From Ehrlichia chaffeensis str. Arkansas (GTDB taxonomy: Bacteria; Pseudomonadota; Alphaproteobacteria; Rickettsiales; Anaplasmataceae), in assembly GCF_000013145.1 (NCBI RefSeq), contig NC_007799.1, positions 868,001-932,000 of the forward strand: a stretch of 64,000 nucleotides of DNA. Direction: 5' to 3'. Position numbers and translations under genes: made by a program. Within the stretch, counting starts at the first letter, position 1. Each line of letters opens with the position of its first letter. Of this stretch, positions 30,357 to 38,935 are shown in pieces. A model generated the notes under the pieces. That model was not told the DNA's origin. It was given only the letters and a program-made list of their open reading frames with translations, and did no database searches.

Positions 30357-31589
30357 ATGATGAATAACACACACAATACAAATAACGTTGTAAATCAAGT
30401 GCAAGACATAGCACAAGATAACCATATTTCAGACAATAATGCCAACGAGGCTAGAGAAGTACTAGCTGCTCATGCTGCAGAAAATAACGCTAATGAAATT
30501 AGAGAAGTATTACATGACTATTCTCTAGATGACTACGCTATAGATGACCACAACATAGGCGGTAATGCTGAAGCACAAGATGACTATTCTTTAGATGATT
30601 ATGCTATAGATGACTACAATATAGGCGGTAATGCTGAAGTACAAGATAACCATATTTCAGACAATAATACCAATGAGGCTAGAGAAGTACTACTTGCTCA
30701 TGCTGCAGAAAATAACGCTAATGAAATTAGAGAAGTATTATATGACTATTCTCTAGATGATTATGCCATAGATGACCACAATATAGATGGTAATGCTGAA
30801 GTACAAGATAACCATATTTCAGACAATAATACCAATGAGGCTAGAGAAGTACTACTTGCTCATGCTGCAGAAAATAACGCTAATGAAATTAGAGAAGTAT
30901 TATATGACTATTCTCTAGATGATTATGCCATAGATGACCACAACATAGGCGGTAATGCTGAAGCACAAGATGACTATTCTTTAGATGATTATGCTATAGA
31001 TGACTACAATATAGGCGGTAATGCTGAAGCACAAGATAACTATTCTTTAGATGATTATGCTATAGATGACTACAACATAGGCGGTAATGCTGAAGTACAA
31101 GATAACCATATTTCAGACAATAATACCAATGAGACTAGAGAAGCATTAGCTGCTCATGCTGCAGAAAATAACGCTAATGAAATTAGAGAAGTATTGTATA
31201 ATTATTCTCTAGATGACTACGCTATAGATGACCACAACATAGACGGTAATGCTGAAGTACAAGATAACCATATTTCAGACAATAATACCAATGAGACTAG
31301 AGAAGCACTAGCTGCTCATGCTGCAGAAAATAACGCTAATGAAATTAGAGAAGTATTGTATAATTATTCTCTAGATGACTACGCTATAGATGACCACAAC
31401 ATAGACGGTAATGCTGAAGTACAAGATAACCATATTTCAGACAATAATACCAATGAGGCTAGAGAGGCACAAGTTAATGAAGAGTTGGATAACGTAAATA
31501 CAACTGCTAATACACAAAATATCAATGAACGATTAGAACATTGTCACATTTCGCAGACAAATCTACACAAACACACTTTTCAAAAATAA
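30357..31589 (+). CDS. Tandem-repeat protein, acidic, two interleaved repeat units
   Basis: The 410-residue protein is nearly all repeats between a 21-residue N-terminus and a 40-residue tail. Unit A is 32 residues (NHISDNNTNEAREVLLAHAA, then ENNANEIREVLY); unit B is 22 residues (DYSLDDYAIDDHNIGGNAEA, then QD). The order is A-B-B-A-B-A-B-B-B-A-B-A-B-A(partial), so B also expands alone. Units are almost identical at the DNA level. It is rich in Asp, Asn and Ala, with no signal peptide, membrane helix or cysteine in the repeats. Ehrlichia acidic tandem-repeat proteins (TRPs) are type I-secreted, immunodominant effectors; this one fits that class, but I cannot match it to a named TRP. Confidence 0.85.
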   Translation: MMNNTHNTNNVVNQVQDIAQDNHISDNNANEAREVLAAHAAENNANEIREVLHDYSLDDYAIDDHNIGGNAEAQDDYSLDDYAIDDYNIGGNAEVQDNHISDNNTNEAREVLLAHAAENNANEIREVLYDYSLDDYAIDDHNIDGNAEVQDNHISDNNTNEAREVLLAHAAENNANEIREVLYDYSLDDYAIDDHNIGGNAEAQDDYSLDDYAIDDYNIGGNAEAQDNYSLDDYAIDDYNIGGNAEVQDNHISDNNTNETREALAAHAAENNANEIREVLYNYSLDDYAIDDHNIDGNAEVQDNHISDNNTNETREALAAHAAENNANEIREVLYNYSLDDYAIDDHNIDGNAEVQDNHISDNNTNEAREAQVNEELDNVNTTANTQNINERLEHCHISQTNLHKHTFQK

Positions 31590-31599
31590 CATTAAAAAA

Positions 31600-31639
31600 T
31601 CAATATACTAATTATACAAACGTATAGTTAGTATATTGA
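31600..31639 (+). terminator. Stem-loop after the tandem-repeat gene
   Basis: A perfect 12-bp stem (TCAATATACTAA / TTAGTATATTGA) with a 16-nt loop begins 10 nt after the stop codon. There is no T-run, so it may protect or terminate the mRNA. Confidence 0.45.
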
Positions 31640-32230
31640 AACCTTGCAAAATAGCAGCATTAATGTACTTAATAAGTATAAAATGACTGTCAAAACTCGC
31701 GATATTGCTCTAAGTTAATATATAAAAATTACTTCATTTAACATAGTAGTCTAAACAAGTTAATATCACATTTGTATGAACTAATAAGTTTAATACACTC
31801 GGCCATTGATTTTAATCATCTTATCTGAAATAACGTCGCCAGTATTATACAAATAAAAATTAATCAGCAGTTTCACTGCAAAATATACTTTTACAAGGAA
31901 GTCAATCTCTATAATCTTCCTTAACAGCAACTTATAAATAATAAATCACTGATTTATATAATTACATCACCATCAGATCATCAAGTTATACAAGAAATTA
32001 TAGAACCCCATTACTCATATGTACAATAACCTCGCACACATATAATAACCTCATATAATAGTCAATCAAACACTACAAATTCTGCACATTTTTCAATATA
32101 ACAAATAAAATACTCACTATATATTAAATACTATTTTAAATCTTAAAATTACATCAATGAAAACAATAAGAACTTTTTAAGATATTATACTTATTCGCAC
32201 TAAAAAATAATGTTTTTAACTATTTTATAT
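31640..32230. other. Non-coding stretch, possible gene remnant
   Basis: Mostly AT-rich and unrecognised. A minus-strand open frame of 51 codons at 31790-31945 ends with NTGDVISDKMIKINGRVY and contains GC-richer codons than its surroundings, but it lacks a start and I cannot match it to a family. Confidence 0.3.
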
Positions 32231-32269
32231 TGAAATATAAATAAATATATTGAATTTATTTATATTTCA
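32231..32269. promoter_or_regulatory. Perfect 16-bp inverted repeat upstream of the LRR/repeat gene
   Basis: Arms TGAAATATAAATAAAT (32231-32246) and its exact complement (32254-32269) flank a 7-nt centre. It ends 36 bp before the ATG at 32306. It could be an operator or a 5'-UTR hairpin. Confidence 0.45.
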
Positions 32270-32305
32270 TGACACCCTGTAAAAATTACAGCACCAAGAG
32301 TTACC

Positions 32306-34753
32306 ATGCCATTTGAAGCTATTAAATACAATAATTTAGAAACAGTTTTAAAAAAAATATTGGAGATACCAGAAATACCACATCTTAACCTTCTACCATA
32401 CGAATCAAGCCAAAATAAGTCATATCAAACTTTCATAGAAGAAAACATTGAGAAGTTATCAGATTACAATCGCTACAAAAATGCTACCAGAGAACACTAT
32501 CAAATACAAATCATCAACACAGAATGTTTAGTAAATTTATTATTGCTAAATTTTATCGAAGAAAAGATTCGTTGCTGTATAAGAAAGCAAGAAAAGTTTC
32601 AACTGTTAGTAATAGGAGTAATAGAAACCAAATGTTTCAAATTTTATAATAACCACCTTCATGATATATTACATCTCACAAAACTACACTTAAAAAACTT
32701 AGTATTTTTACAACTTAACGCAGAACCTAAATGGAAAATCAGGACTTGCCATTTTACACGCTACCTAAACGCACAAAATAACTTAAGAATACTAATTCTC
32801 AACAACAGAACTACCAATTGCCTAAAAGTTAGTAATCAAATTAAACATGATAAACCTACATTCAAATTCACTTCCAACCAAATAGAGTATTTATTTTTAG
32901 AAAATTATCCACTCTCCATTATAGGCTGCTTCCCTAAGCTTAAATTCTTACAAATCATAATACAACCATACACAACAACAACATACAAAATAAAATTGTT
33001 CAAATATTTTCACCCCAATTTTAACATGTTAGAACGTCTAGTGTTAGTTAACGCAAAAATTGAAAATAATGAAGCTATATATCCTAGTCAAAAGTACCAC
33101 AACGTATCAACAATACTCTCATTAACAAATATCAAAGTACAAAAATACATAAGTAATAAAAAACATCACATAATGATATATGGCAATAGAAACTCAAGTT
33201 ATCAACCACCAAACGACACTGCTTATCAATTTCTATATAACAATAATGACAGAACTTTACACTTATCTAATGAATTTACAAAAATACTTACAAGAAATAA
33301 CATATATAACACATATAATATAAACATTTCTATTAAAGGAGAGATTTCTCCCAACACTCTCATGGAACATAATAAAACAGGTAACATTGCTTTATCACCT
33401 GACAAATCATTAATACAATATATCAATTACATATATGATCCCAGCACTAAAAATCTATCAAACGTAACTAATATAATAGACACACCTTATATTATAACAG
33501 GACACAATATTAACCAGACAGAATTTGTCGACTCTTCATCAATAAACTTTACTCCTGAATTAATAAAACATACTGTTGACTGCAGATATAATCAACATAG
33601 TACTCAAATTTTAGACAATGGAAATTCTACTAGAACTGATGACGATTTATTCACACAAATCATTGATGACACATATAATCAAAACAGTATTGAAAGTTCA
33701 AATAATGAAAGCACCATTAGTATTGACTCACCAATACAAGTTATAAATGACATATATGACTTTAAAATTGATGACGTTTTACTAACACAAATCATAGATG
33801 ACATATATGATCAAAATAGTCTTCACAATTTAGATACCAAGGATAATACCAAAACTGATGATGATTTATCAATGCAAGTTACTGATGACATACATGACTT
33901 TAAAACTGATGATAATCTGCTAATACAAATTATTAACGATATATACAACCAACACAGTACTCAAAATTCAATTCATAATATTAGCACTGATGATGATTTA
34001 CTAATGCAACTCATCGATGACACACATGCTCAAAACAGTATTGAGATCCCAAATAACGAAAGTACTACCAAAACTAATTCATTAATAGAAATCATAGACA
34101 GTATATATAATCAACATAGCACTTCAAATGCAGACAATAACAATGATATTACAGATGGTAATGATTCACTAACCCAAATCACAGATGACATATATGATCA
34201 AAATAGTCTTCACAATTTAGATACCAAGGATAATACCAAAACTGATGATGATTTATCAATGCAAGTTACTGATGACATACATGACTTTAAAACTGATGAT
34301 AATCTGCTAATACAAATTATTAACGATATATACAACCAACACAGTACTCAAAATTCAATTCATAATATTAGCACTGATGATGATTTATTAATGCAAATCA
34401 TCGATGACACACATGCTCAAAACAGTATTGAGATCCCAAATAACGAAAGCACTACCAAAACTAACTCATTAATAGAAATCATAGACAGTATATATAATCA
34501 ACATAGCACTCCAAATGCAGACAATAACAATGATATTACAGATGGTAATGATTCACTAACCCAAATCACAGATGACATATACGATTTTGGAACTGATGAT
34601 GATTTACTAATGCAAGTTACTGATGACATACATGATCTACACACTACTCAAACTTTAGGCAATGATAAAAAAATTAAAACTAATAATGATCTATTTGTAA
34701 CTAACATTCAATCTTATAGACCGGCAAAAAGTTTAAATATACAGAACATTTAA
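32306..34753 (+). CDS. Leucine-rich-like domain joined to long acidic tandem repeats
   Basis: I do not know a homologue. Of 815 residues, the first half (to about 330) shows periodic leucine-rich strands, for example LKNLVFLQLNAEP, NNLRILILNNRTTN, QIEYLFLENYPLS, PKLKFLQII and MLERLVLVNAKIEN. The second half (about 425-790) is made of DDDLLMQ(I/V)-DDI-D and YNQHST-type repeats of about 20-40 residues. A 387-bp (129-residue) block is present twice almost identically, at 33811-34197 and from 34198, showing recent duplication. There is no signal peptide or membrane helix. The combination of a protein-binding-type repeat fold with an acidic tail suggests a secreted effector; that is inference. Confidence 0.75.
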   Translation: MPFEAIKYNNLETVLKKILEIPEIPHLNLLPYESSQNKSYQTFIEENIEKLSDYNRYKNATREHYQIQIINTECLVNLLLLNFIEEKIRCCIRKQEKFQLLVIGVIETKCFKFYNNHLHDILHLTKLHLKNLVFLQLNAEPKWKIRTCHFTRYLNAQNNLRILILNNRTTNCLKVSNQIKHDKPTFKFTSNQIEYLFLENYPLSIIGCFPKLKFLQIIIQPYTTTTYKIKLFKYFHPNFNMLERLVLVNAKIENNEAIYPSQKYHNVSTILSLTNIKVQKYISNKKHHIMIYGNRNSSYQPPNDTAYQFLYNNNDRTLHLSNEFTKILTRNNIYNTYNINISIKGEISPNTLMEHNKTGNIALSPDKSLIQYINYIYDPSTKNLSNVTNIIDTPYIITGHNINQTEFVDSSSINFTPELIKHTVDCRYNQHSTQILDNGNSTRTDDDLFTQIIDDTYNQNSIESSNNESTISIDSPIQVINDIYDFKIDDVLLTQIIDDIYDQNSLHNLDTKDNTKTDDDLSMQVTDDIHDFKTDDNLLIQIINDIYNQHSTQNSIHNISTDDDLLMQLIDDTHAQNSIEIPNNESTTKTNSLIEIIDSIYNQHSTSNADNNNDITDGNDSLTQITDDIYDQNSLHNLDTKDNTKTDDDLSMQVTDDIHDFKTDDNLLIQIINDIYNQHSTQNSIHNISTDDDLLMQIIDDTHAQNSIEIPNNESTTKTNSLIEIIDSIYNQHSTPNADNNNDITDGNDSLTQITDDIYDFGTDDDLLMQVTDDIHDLHTTQTLGNDKKIKTNNDLFVTNIQSYRPAKSLNIQNI
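33811..34570 (+). repeat. 387-bp in-frame tandem duplication
   Basis: The word TCAAAATAGTCTTCACAATT starts at 33811 and 34198. The two copies differ at only a few bases, and the length is a multiple of three, so the frame is kept. Confidence 0.9.
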
Positions 34754-35142
34754 CTAAGCACAAATAAACACAATGTAGATAATAGTAAAAACTAGAAAGT
34801 AAATAATGTAAAAGCAAGTATCACATCATTAACTACAATTAGTCTAAGACCATTTTAATCATAATGATACACCAATAGATAAAATTACAAGTTTTCAGAC
34901 GTTCCATTGCTCATTAGGGTTATGACTTTTAATTACAGTCTTATATTAAAAACATAACATTCAGTACACAAAAAATAATAACATTTCTTATGTTTAGAAT
35001 AAAACAGTGATCAAAAAAACTTACAAATATTCTTTATTTAACATATTAAGCACTTGACAAGTGTAACATATATACTAAGACATGTATCATAAAATATCAA
35101 ATTAACAGCATAATAATTAGAAATTAAATAAGTTGATTCTTG
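34754..35142. other. Non-coding stretch upstream of acpP
   Basis: AT-rich; one perfect palindrome CACTTG-A-CAAGTG at 35051-35063. No supported ORF. Confidence 0.35.
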
Positions 35143-35171
35143 TAGTCGTATGTTATATATTACGTAGCGAT
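35143..35171 (+). promoter_or_regulatory. Possible promoter for acpP-fabF
   Basis: TTGATT, 17-bp spacer, TATATT, about 170 nt before the acpP ATG, which would give a long leader. Confidence 0.4.
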
Positions 35172-35344
35172 AGGTATGGTTTTTGTTTCAATTAATAAAC
35201 CACTACAGAAATCTTACCCTACTAAGCTTTTAATGATTATTGTAAATTTAATATTGCGTATGTTAAGGTTGTGTTTACGGCATTCGTTTTTTGCAAGCTT
35301 ATTATTTAATGATGTGTATAATTTCAATTTTTAATGGATAAATT

Positions 35345-35620
35345 ATGGAAAGTAATGACGAAAAGTTAGAATCTGTCAAAGATACTGTGACTAAAATTGT
35401 GATTGATTGTTTAAAACTAAAAGACGAACAAAAAGCTACTCTATCCGGTAGCACTAATTTAGCAAAAGACTTGAATCTTGATAGCCTTGATTTCGTAGAT
35501 TTGGTAATGTGCTTAGAAGACCATTTCTCCATAGAAATTTCCGATGAAGAAGCACAAGAACTTGAAACTATAGATAAAATAGAAGAGTATATACGTAATA
35601 AGTTATCAAGTAAGAATTGA
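35345..35620 (+). CDS. acpP: Acyl carrier protein
   Basis: ACP carries the growing acyl chain on a phosphopantetheine arm in type II fatty acid synthesis. The attachment serine is Ser47 in LNLDSLDFVDLVM. At 91 residues it is about a dozen longer than the E. coli protein, mostly through an N-terminal extension. It is acidic and helical as expected. fabF starts 14 bp after its stop, so the two form an operon. Confidence 0.95.
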   Translation: MESNDEKLESVKDTVTKIVIDCLKLKDEQKATLSGSTNLAKDLNLDSLDFVDLVMCLEDHFSIEISDEEAQELETIDKIEEYIRNKLSSKN

Positions 35621-35634
35621 TTGGAGTAGCTTAT

Positions 35635-36903
35635 ATGGCAAAAAAGAGAGTTGTTATTACCGGGCTAGGGTTAGTCACTTCTCTAGGTAGCGATTTAAAA
35701 ACAGTATGGGACTCTTTATCTAAAGGAATTTCAGGTATAAGAAAAATTGATAGATTTGATACATCTGACCTTGACTGTAAAGTAGCTGGTCAGGTAACAA
35801 CAAAACCTGAATCTGAAGAATATATTTTTGATGCCGGAGATTATATACCAGAAAAAGATTTAAAAAAAATGGATACTTTTATTCATTTTGGTATAGCATC
35901 TGCTACCCAAGCAATTAATGACTCTAATTTACTTGATTATAAAGATCTTGACTATAGTAGAGTAGGAGTAATAGTGGGATCAGGAATAGGTGGTCTCCAA
36001 TTTATCGAAAAAACTGTTATATGTTTGAAAGAGCGTGGTCCGAAGAGAATTAGTCCCTTTTTTATTCCTGCAAGTTTAATTAATTTAACATCTGGTCACA
36101 TATCCATGAAGTATGGGTTCACAGGATTAAATGATGCAGTAGTAACCGCATGTTCAACAGGAGCACAAGCTATAGGTAATGCAGCAAGAGTCATTCAATC
36201 TGGTGAAGCAGATGTAATAATAGCTGGTGGAACAGAAAGTGCAATCTGCCGTATAGGAATTGCAGGATTTGCAGCTATGAAAGCACTCTCAACAAAATTT
36301 AATGATACTCCAGAGTTAGCATCACGTCCCTGGGATAAGCAAAGAGACGGATTTGTTATGGGAGAAGGTTCAGGAGTAGTTATATTAGAAGACTACGAAC
36401 ATGCTAAAAAACGTGGAGCAAGAATATACGGGGAACTGTTAGGGTATGGCATGACCTCAGATGCATATCATATGTCAGCACCTCATCCAGAAGGGAAAGG
36501 TGGAATAAAATCTATTGAGCTCGCACTATCTAACGCACAATTAAACCCAGAATCTATAAATTACATAAATGCACATGGTACTTCCACTCCTATAGGAGAT
36601 AGTATAGAAATCCAAGCAATAAAGAATGTATTTAAGGAAAGCGTATATAAAGTACCAATATCATCAACAAAATCCTCCATAGGCCATTTACTTGGAGCAG
36701 CAGGAAGCGTTGAAGCTATATTCTGTATACTTGCTATGAATACAGGAATTGCCCCTCCTACATTAAATTTACATGAGTCTTCTGAAGATCCAAAATTAAA
36801 TCTTGTTCCACTTAATGCACAGGAACATAAGATCAATTATTGTCTTTCTAACTCTTTTGGGTTTGGTGGAGTAAATGTATCTTTAGTATTTGGTAAGGTG
36901 TAG
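35635..36903 (+). CDS. fabF: 3-oxoacyl-ACP synthase II
   Basis: FabF condenses acyl-ACP with malonyl-ACP during fatty acid elongation. The ATG at 35635 is chosen because GGAG (35623-35626) sits 8 nt upstream and the product then begins MAKKRVVITGLG; the frame can be extended to a TTG at 35617 overlapping acpP. The 422-residue protein has the active-site Cys in VVTACSTGAQAIGNA (about residue 165) and the two His in NAHGTSTPIGD and STKSSIGHLLGAAG. A glycine-rich FGFGGVN closes the fold. Confidence 0.96.
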   Translation: MAKKRVVITGLGLVTSLGSDLKTVWDSLSKGISGIRKIDRFDTSDLDCKVAGQVTTKPESEEYIFDAGDYIPEKDLKKMDTFIHFGIASATQAINDSNLLDYKDLDYSRVGVIVGSGIGGLQFIEKTVICLKERGPKRISPFFIPASLINLTSGHISMKYGFTGLNDAVVTACSTGAQAIGNAARVIQSGEADVIIAGGTESAICRIGIAGFAAMKALSTKFNDTPELASRPWDKQRDGFVMGEGSGVVILEDYEHAKKRGARIYGELLGYGMTSDAYHMSAPHPEGKGGIKSIELALSNAQLNPESINYINAHGTSTPIGDSIEIQAIKNVFKESVYKVPISSTKSSIGHLLGAAGSVEAIFCILAMNTGIAPPTLNLHESSEDPKLNLVPLNAQEHKINYCLSNSFGFGGVNVSLVFGKV

Positions 36904-37190
36904 AGTTATTTTGGTTACATATCTTAGTATATAATCTTCACATATTTTGTTCTGTAATACTAGTTAAAACATTATCGTCTACTTTTACTAATATGATAAT
37001 TTATACTTAAACATTATACATTATAGTTGCCTTCTATCCTTGTATAAACAAAAGCACAGGGATTTTAATATTTCTACTACACAAGTGTATTAATAAATAT
37101 CTCAGATTCATAAAAAACGTGCAGTAGGTAACACTAATTTCAATAGAGTTCTTAACAATAAATACTATTTATTATTACTAATTATTTGAT
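36904..37190. other. Non-coding stretch, nothing recognised
   Basis: AT-rich gap between fabF and the dprA upstream dyad; no ORF or clear promoter. Confidence 0.35.
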
Positions 37191-37220
37191 TAATATAAGT
37201 TAATATCTTAACTTATATTA
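37191..37220. promoter_or_regulatory. Perfect 13-bp inverted repeat upstream of dprA
   Basis: Arms TAATATAAGTTAA and TTAACTTATATTA flank TATC, ending 22 bp before the ATG. It overlaps a weak TTGATT-17-TAACTT promoter-like pair (37187-37215). Operator or 5' hairpin. Confidence 0.4.
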
Positions 37221-37242
37221 TTAGATACAAAAAAAGTTAATT

Positions 37243-38370
37243 ATGAAAATCAATAAAGAATTATCCCACCAAGAACTGATATCATGTCTTAGAGTAATAA
37301 GAACACCAAACATAGGTCCATCAACATTTCATGCATTAATTAAGCTATATAAAACTTGTCAACATATACTGGAAGTTCTACCAAACTTAATAAAAAAATC
37401 TAAAATTAATAATAAAATTCACAACATATGCTCTATTGAAGCAGCAGAACTAGAAATTGAAAATACTACTAAGATTGGTGGAAAAATAATTACTGTATTT
37501 GATGAAGACTACCCAGAAATTTTACGTAATATTCACGATTATCCACCAGTTATAACAGTACTAGGAGACTCATCACTGTTAAAAGAAAAAACAATAGGAA
37601 TAGTAGGAAGCAGGAACCCTTCCATCAATGGAAAAAATTTTGCTTATAAGTTATCATACGAATTAGCTAACTCTGGTTTTGTTATAGCGTCCGGATTAGC
37701 AAGAGGAATAGATAAATCTGCACATAGTATAATTTACCAACAATTACCAACAATTGCTGTCATGGCCAGCGGAGTCAACATAGTATACCCGCAGGAAAAT
37801 ATACATTTATATAACACCATAGTAGATAAAGGAGGATTAATAATCACGGAATTTCCTTTTTCTACATTACCAAGGGCTCAATTATTTCCACAACGTAATC
37901 GTATAATTTCTGGATTATCACTTGGAGTAGTAATTGTCGAAGCATCTATACAATCAGGATCACTTATTACAGCAAATTTCGCTTTAGAACAAAATAGAGA
38001 AGTATTTGCAGTTCCTGGGTCACCACTTGACCATAGGTGTAGAGGAAGTAACAGTCTAATAAAAAACGGAGCAAAATTAGTAGAATTTACACACGATATC
38101 ACAGAAAGTTTACAATTTAACAATAATAAACCTTACATACAACAATCAATATTCGATAATACAACAAAAAGTGATAATAACCTTTTTGAAATCAATAATG
38201 CAAAAGATACTATTCTGCAATACATAACCCATAGTCCAACCGAAATTGAAGAAATCATTGCGTCTACTAATTTGAACATCAGTAGTATATTAATAGCCTT
38301 AATTGAGCTAGAAGCAGCACAAAAAATAGAAAGATTTCCTAACAATAAAGTAGCTTTAATGCACTACTAG
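37243..38370 (+). CDS. dprA: DNA processing protein DprA
   Basis: DprA loads RecA on incoming single-stranded DNA during natural transformation. The 375-residue product has the extended Rossmann fold: IGIVGSRNPSINGKNFA (about residues 119-135), ASGLARGIDKSAHS (about 149-162) and the FPQRNRIISGLS and EASIQSGSLITA motifs, then a winged-helix C-terminus. The last 15 or so codons are the first copy of a 114-bp repeat continuing downstream. Confidence 0.94.
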   Translation: MKINKELSHQELISCLRVIRTPNIGPSTFHALIKLYKTCQHILEVLPNLIKKSKINNKIHNICSIEAAELEIENTTKIGGKIITVFDEDYPEILRNIHDYPPVITVLGDSSLLKEKTIGIVGSRNPSINGKNFAYKLSYELANSGFVIASGLARGIDKSAHSIIYQQLPTIAVMASGVNIVYPQENIHLYNTIVDKGGLIITEFPFSTLPRAQLFPQRNRIISGLSLGVVIVEASIQSGSLITANFALEQNREVFAVPGSPLDHRCRGSNSLIKNGAKLVEFTHDITESLQFNNNKPYIQQSIFDNTTKSDNNLFEINNAKDTILQYITHSPTEIEEIIASTNLNISSILIALIELEAAQKIERFPNNKVALMHY

Positions 38371-38690
38371 ACTTAAAAATTAATACTTTTTATAAAATTA
38401 TCTTTTAGTTAATTAAGTCACTTCAATAATTAGACAAGAATAGAAAGATTCCATAACAATAAAGTAGCTTTAATGCACTACTAGACTTAAAAATTAATAC
38501 TTTTTATAAAATTATCTTTTAGTTAATTACGTCATTGCAATAATTAGGCAAGAATAGAAAGATTCCATAACAATAAAGTAGCTTTAATGCACTACTAGAC
38601 TTAAAAATTAATATTTTTTATAAAATTATCTTTCAGTTAATTACGTCATTGCAATAATTAGGCAAGAATAGAAAGATTCCATAATAATAA
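38325..38690 (+). repeat. 114-bp tandem copies of the dprA 3' end
   Basis: AATAGAAAGATT starts at 38325 (inside dprA), 38439, 38553 and 38667, exactly 114 bp apart. Each copy holds the last codons of dprA plus about 70 bp of downstream sequence; the last is partial. From 38691 to 38935 I see nothing. Confidence 0.93.
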
Positions 38691-38935
38691 AGTTTTTTGG
38701 ATATCATAATCTCTTAAAATCTAAAAATTTTTTTATAAAATACTTTTTTAAGCATTTCACAATAAGTAAGCTACTTTAATATAAATATAGAGACATACAA
38801 AAACACATATTAATGTCTACGAATATGTATTCACCACACAAACTTTGAAAATCACACTTAAAATCAACAAAACTACATATACTAGATGACATTAAATATG
38901 TAGTTTTATATTGTCAACATATCCAAATTATTTCA

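Noticed and set aside
31790-31945. Minus-strand open frame ending NTGDVISDKMIKINGRVY
   Set aside because: Protein-like and GC-richer than its surroundings, but without a start codon and without a family I can name; left as a possible remnant only.
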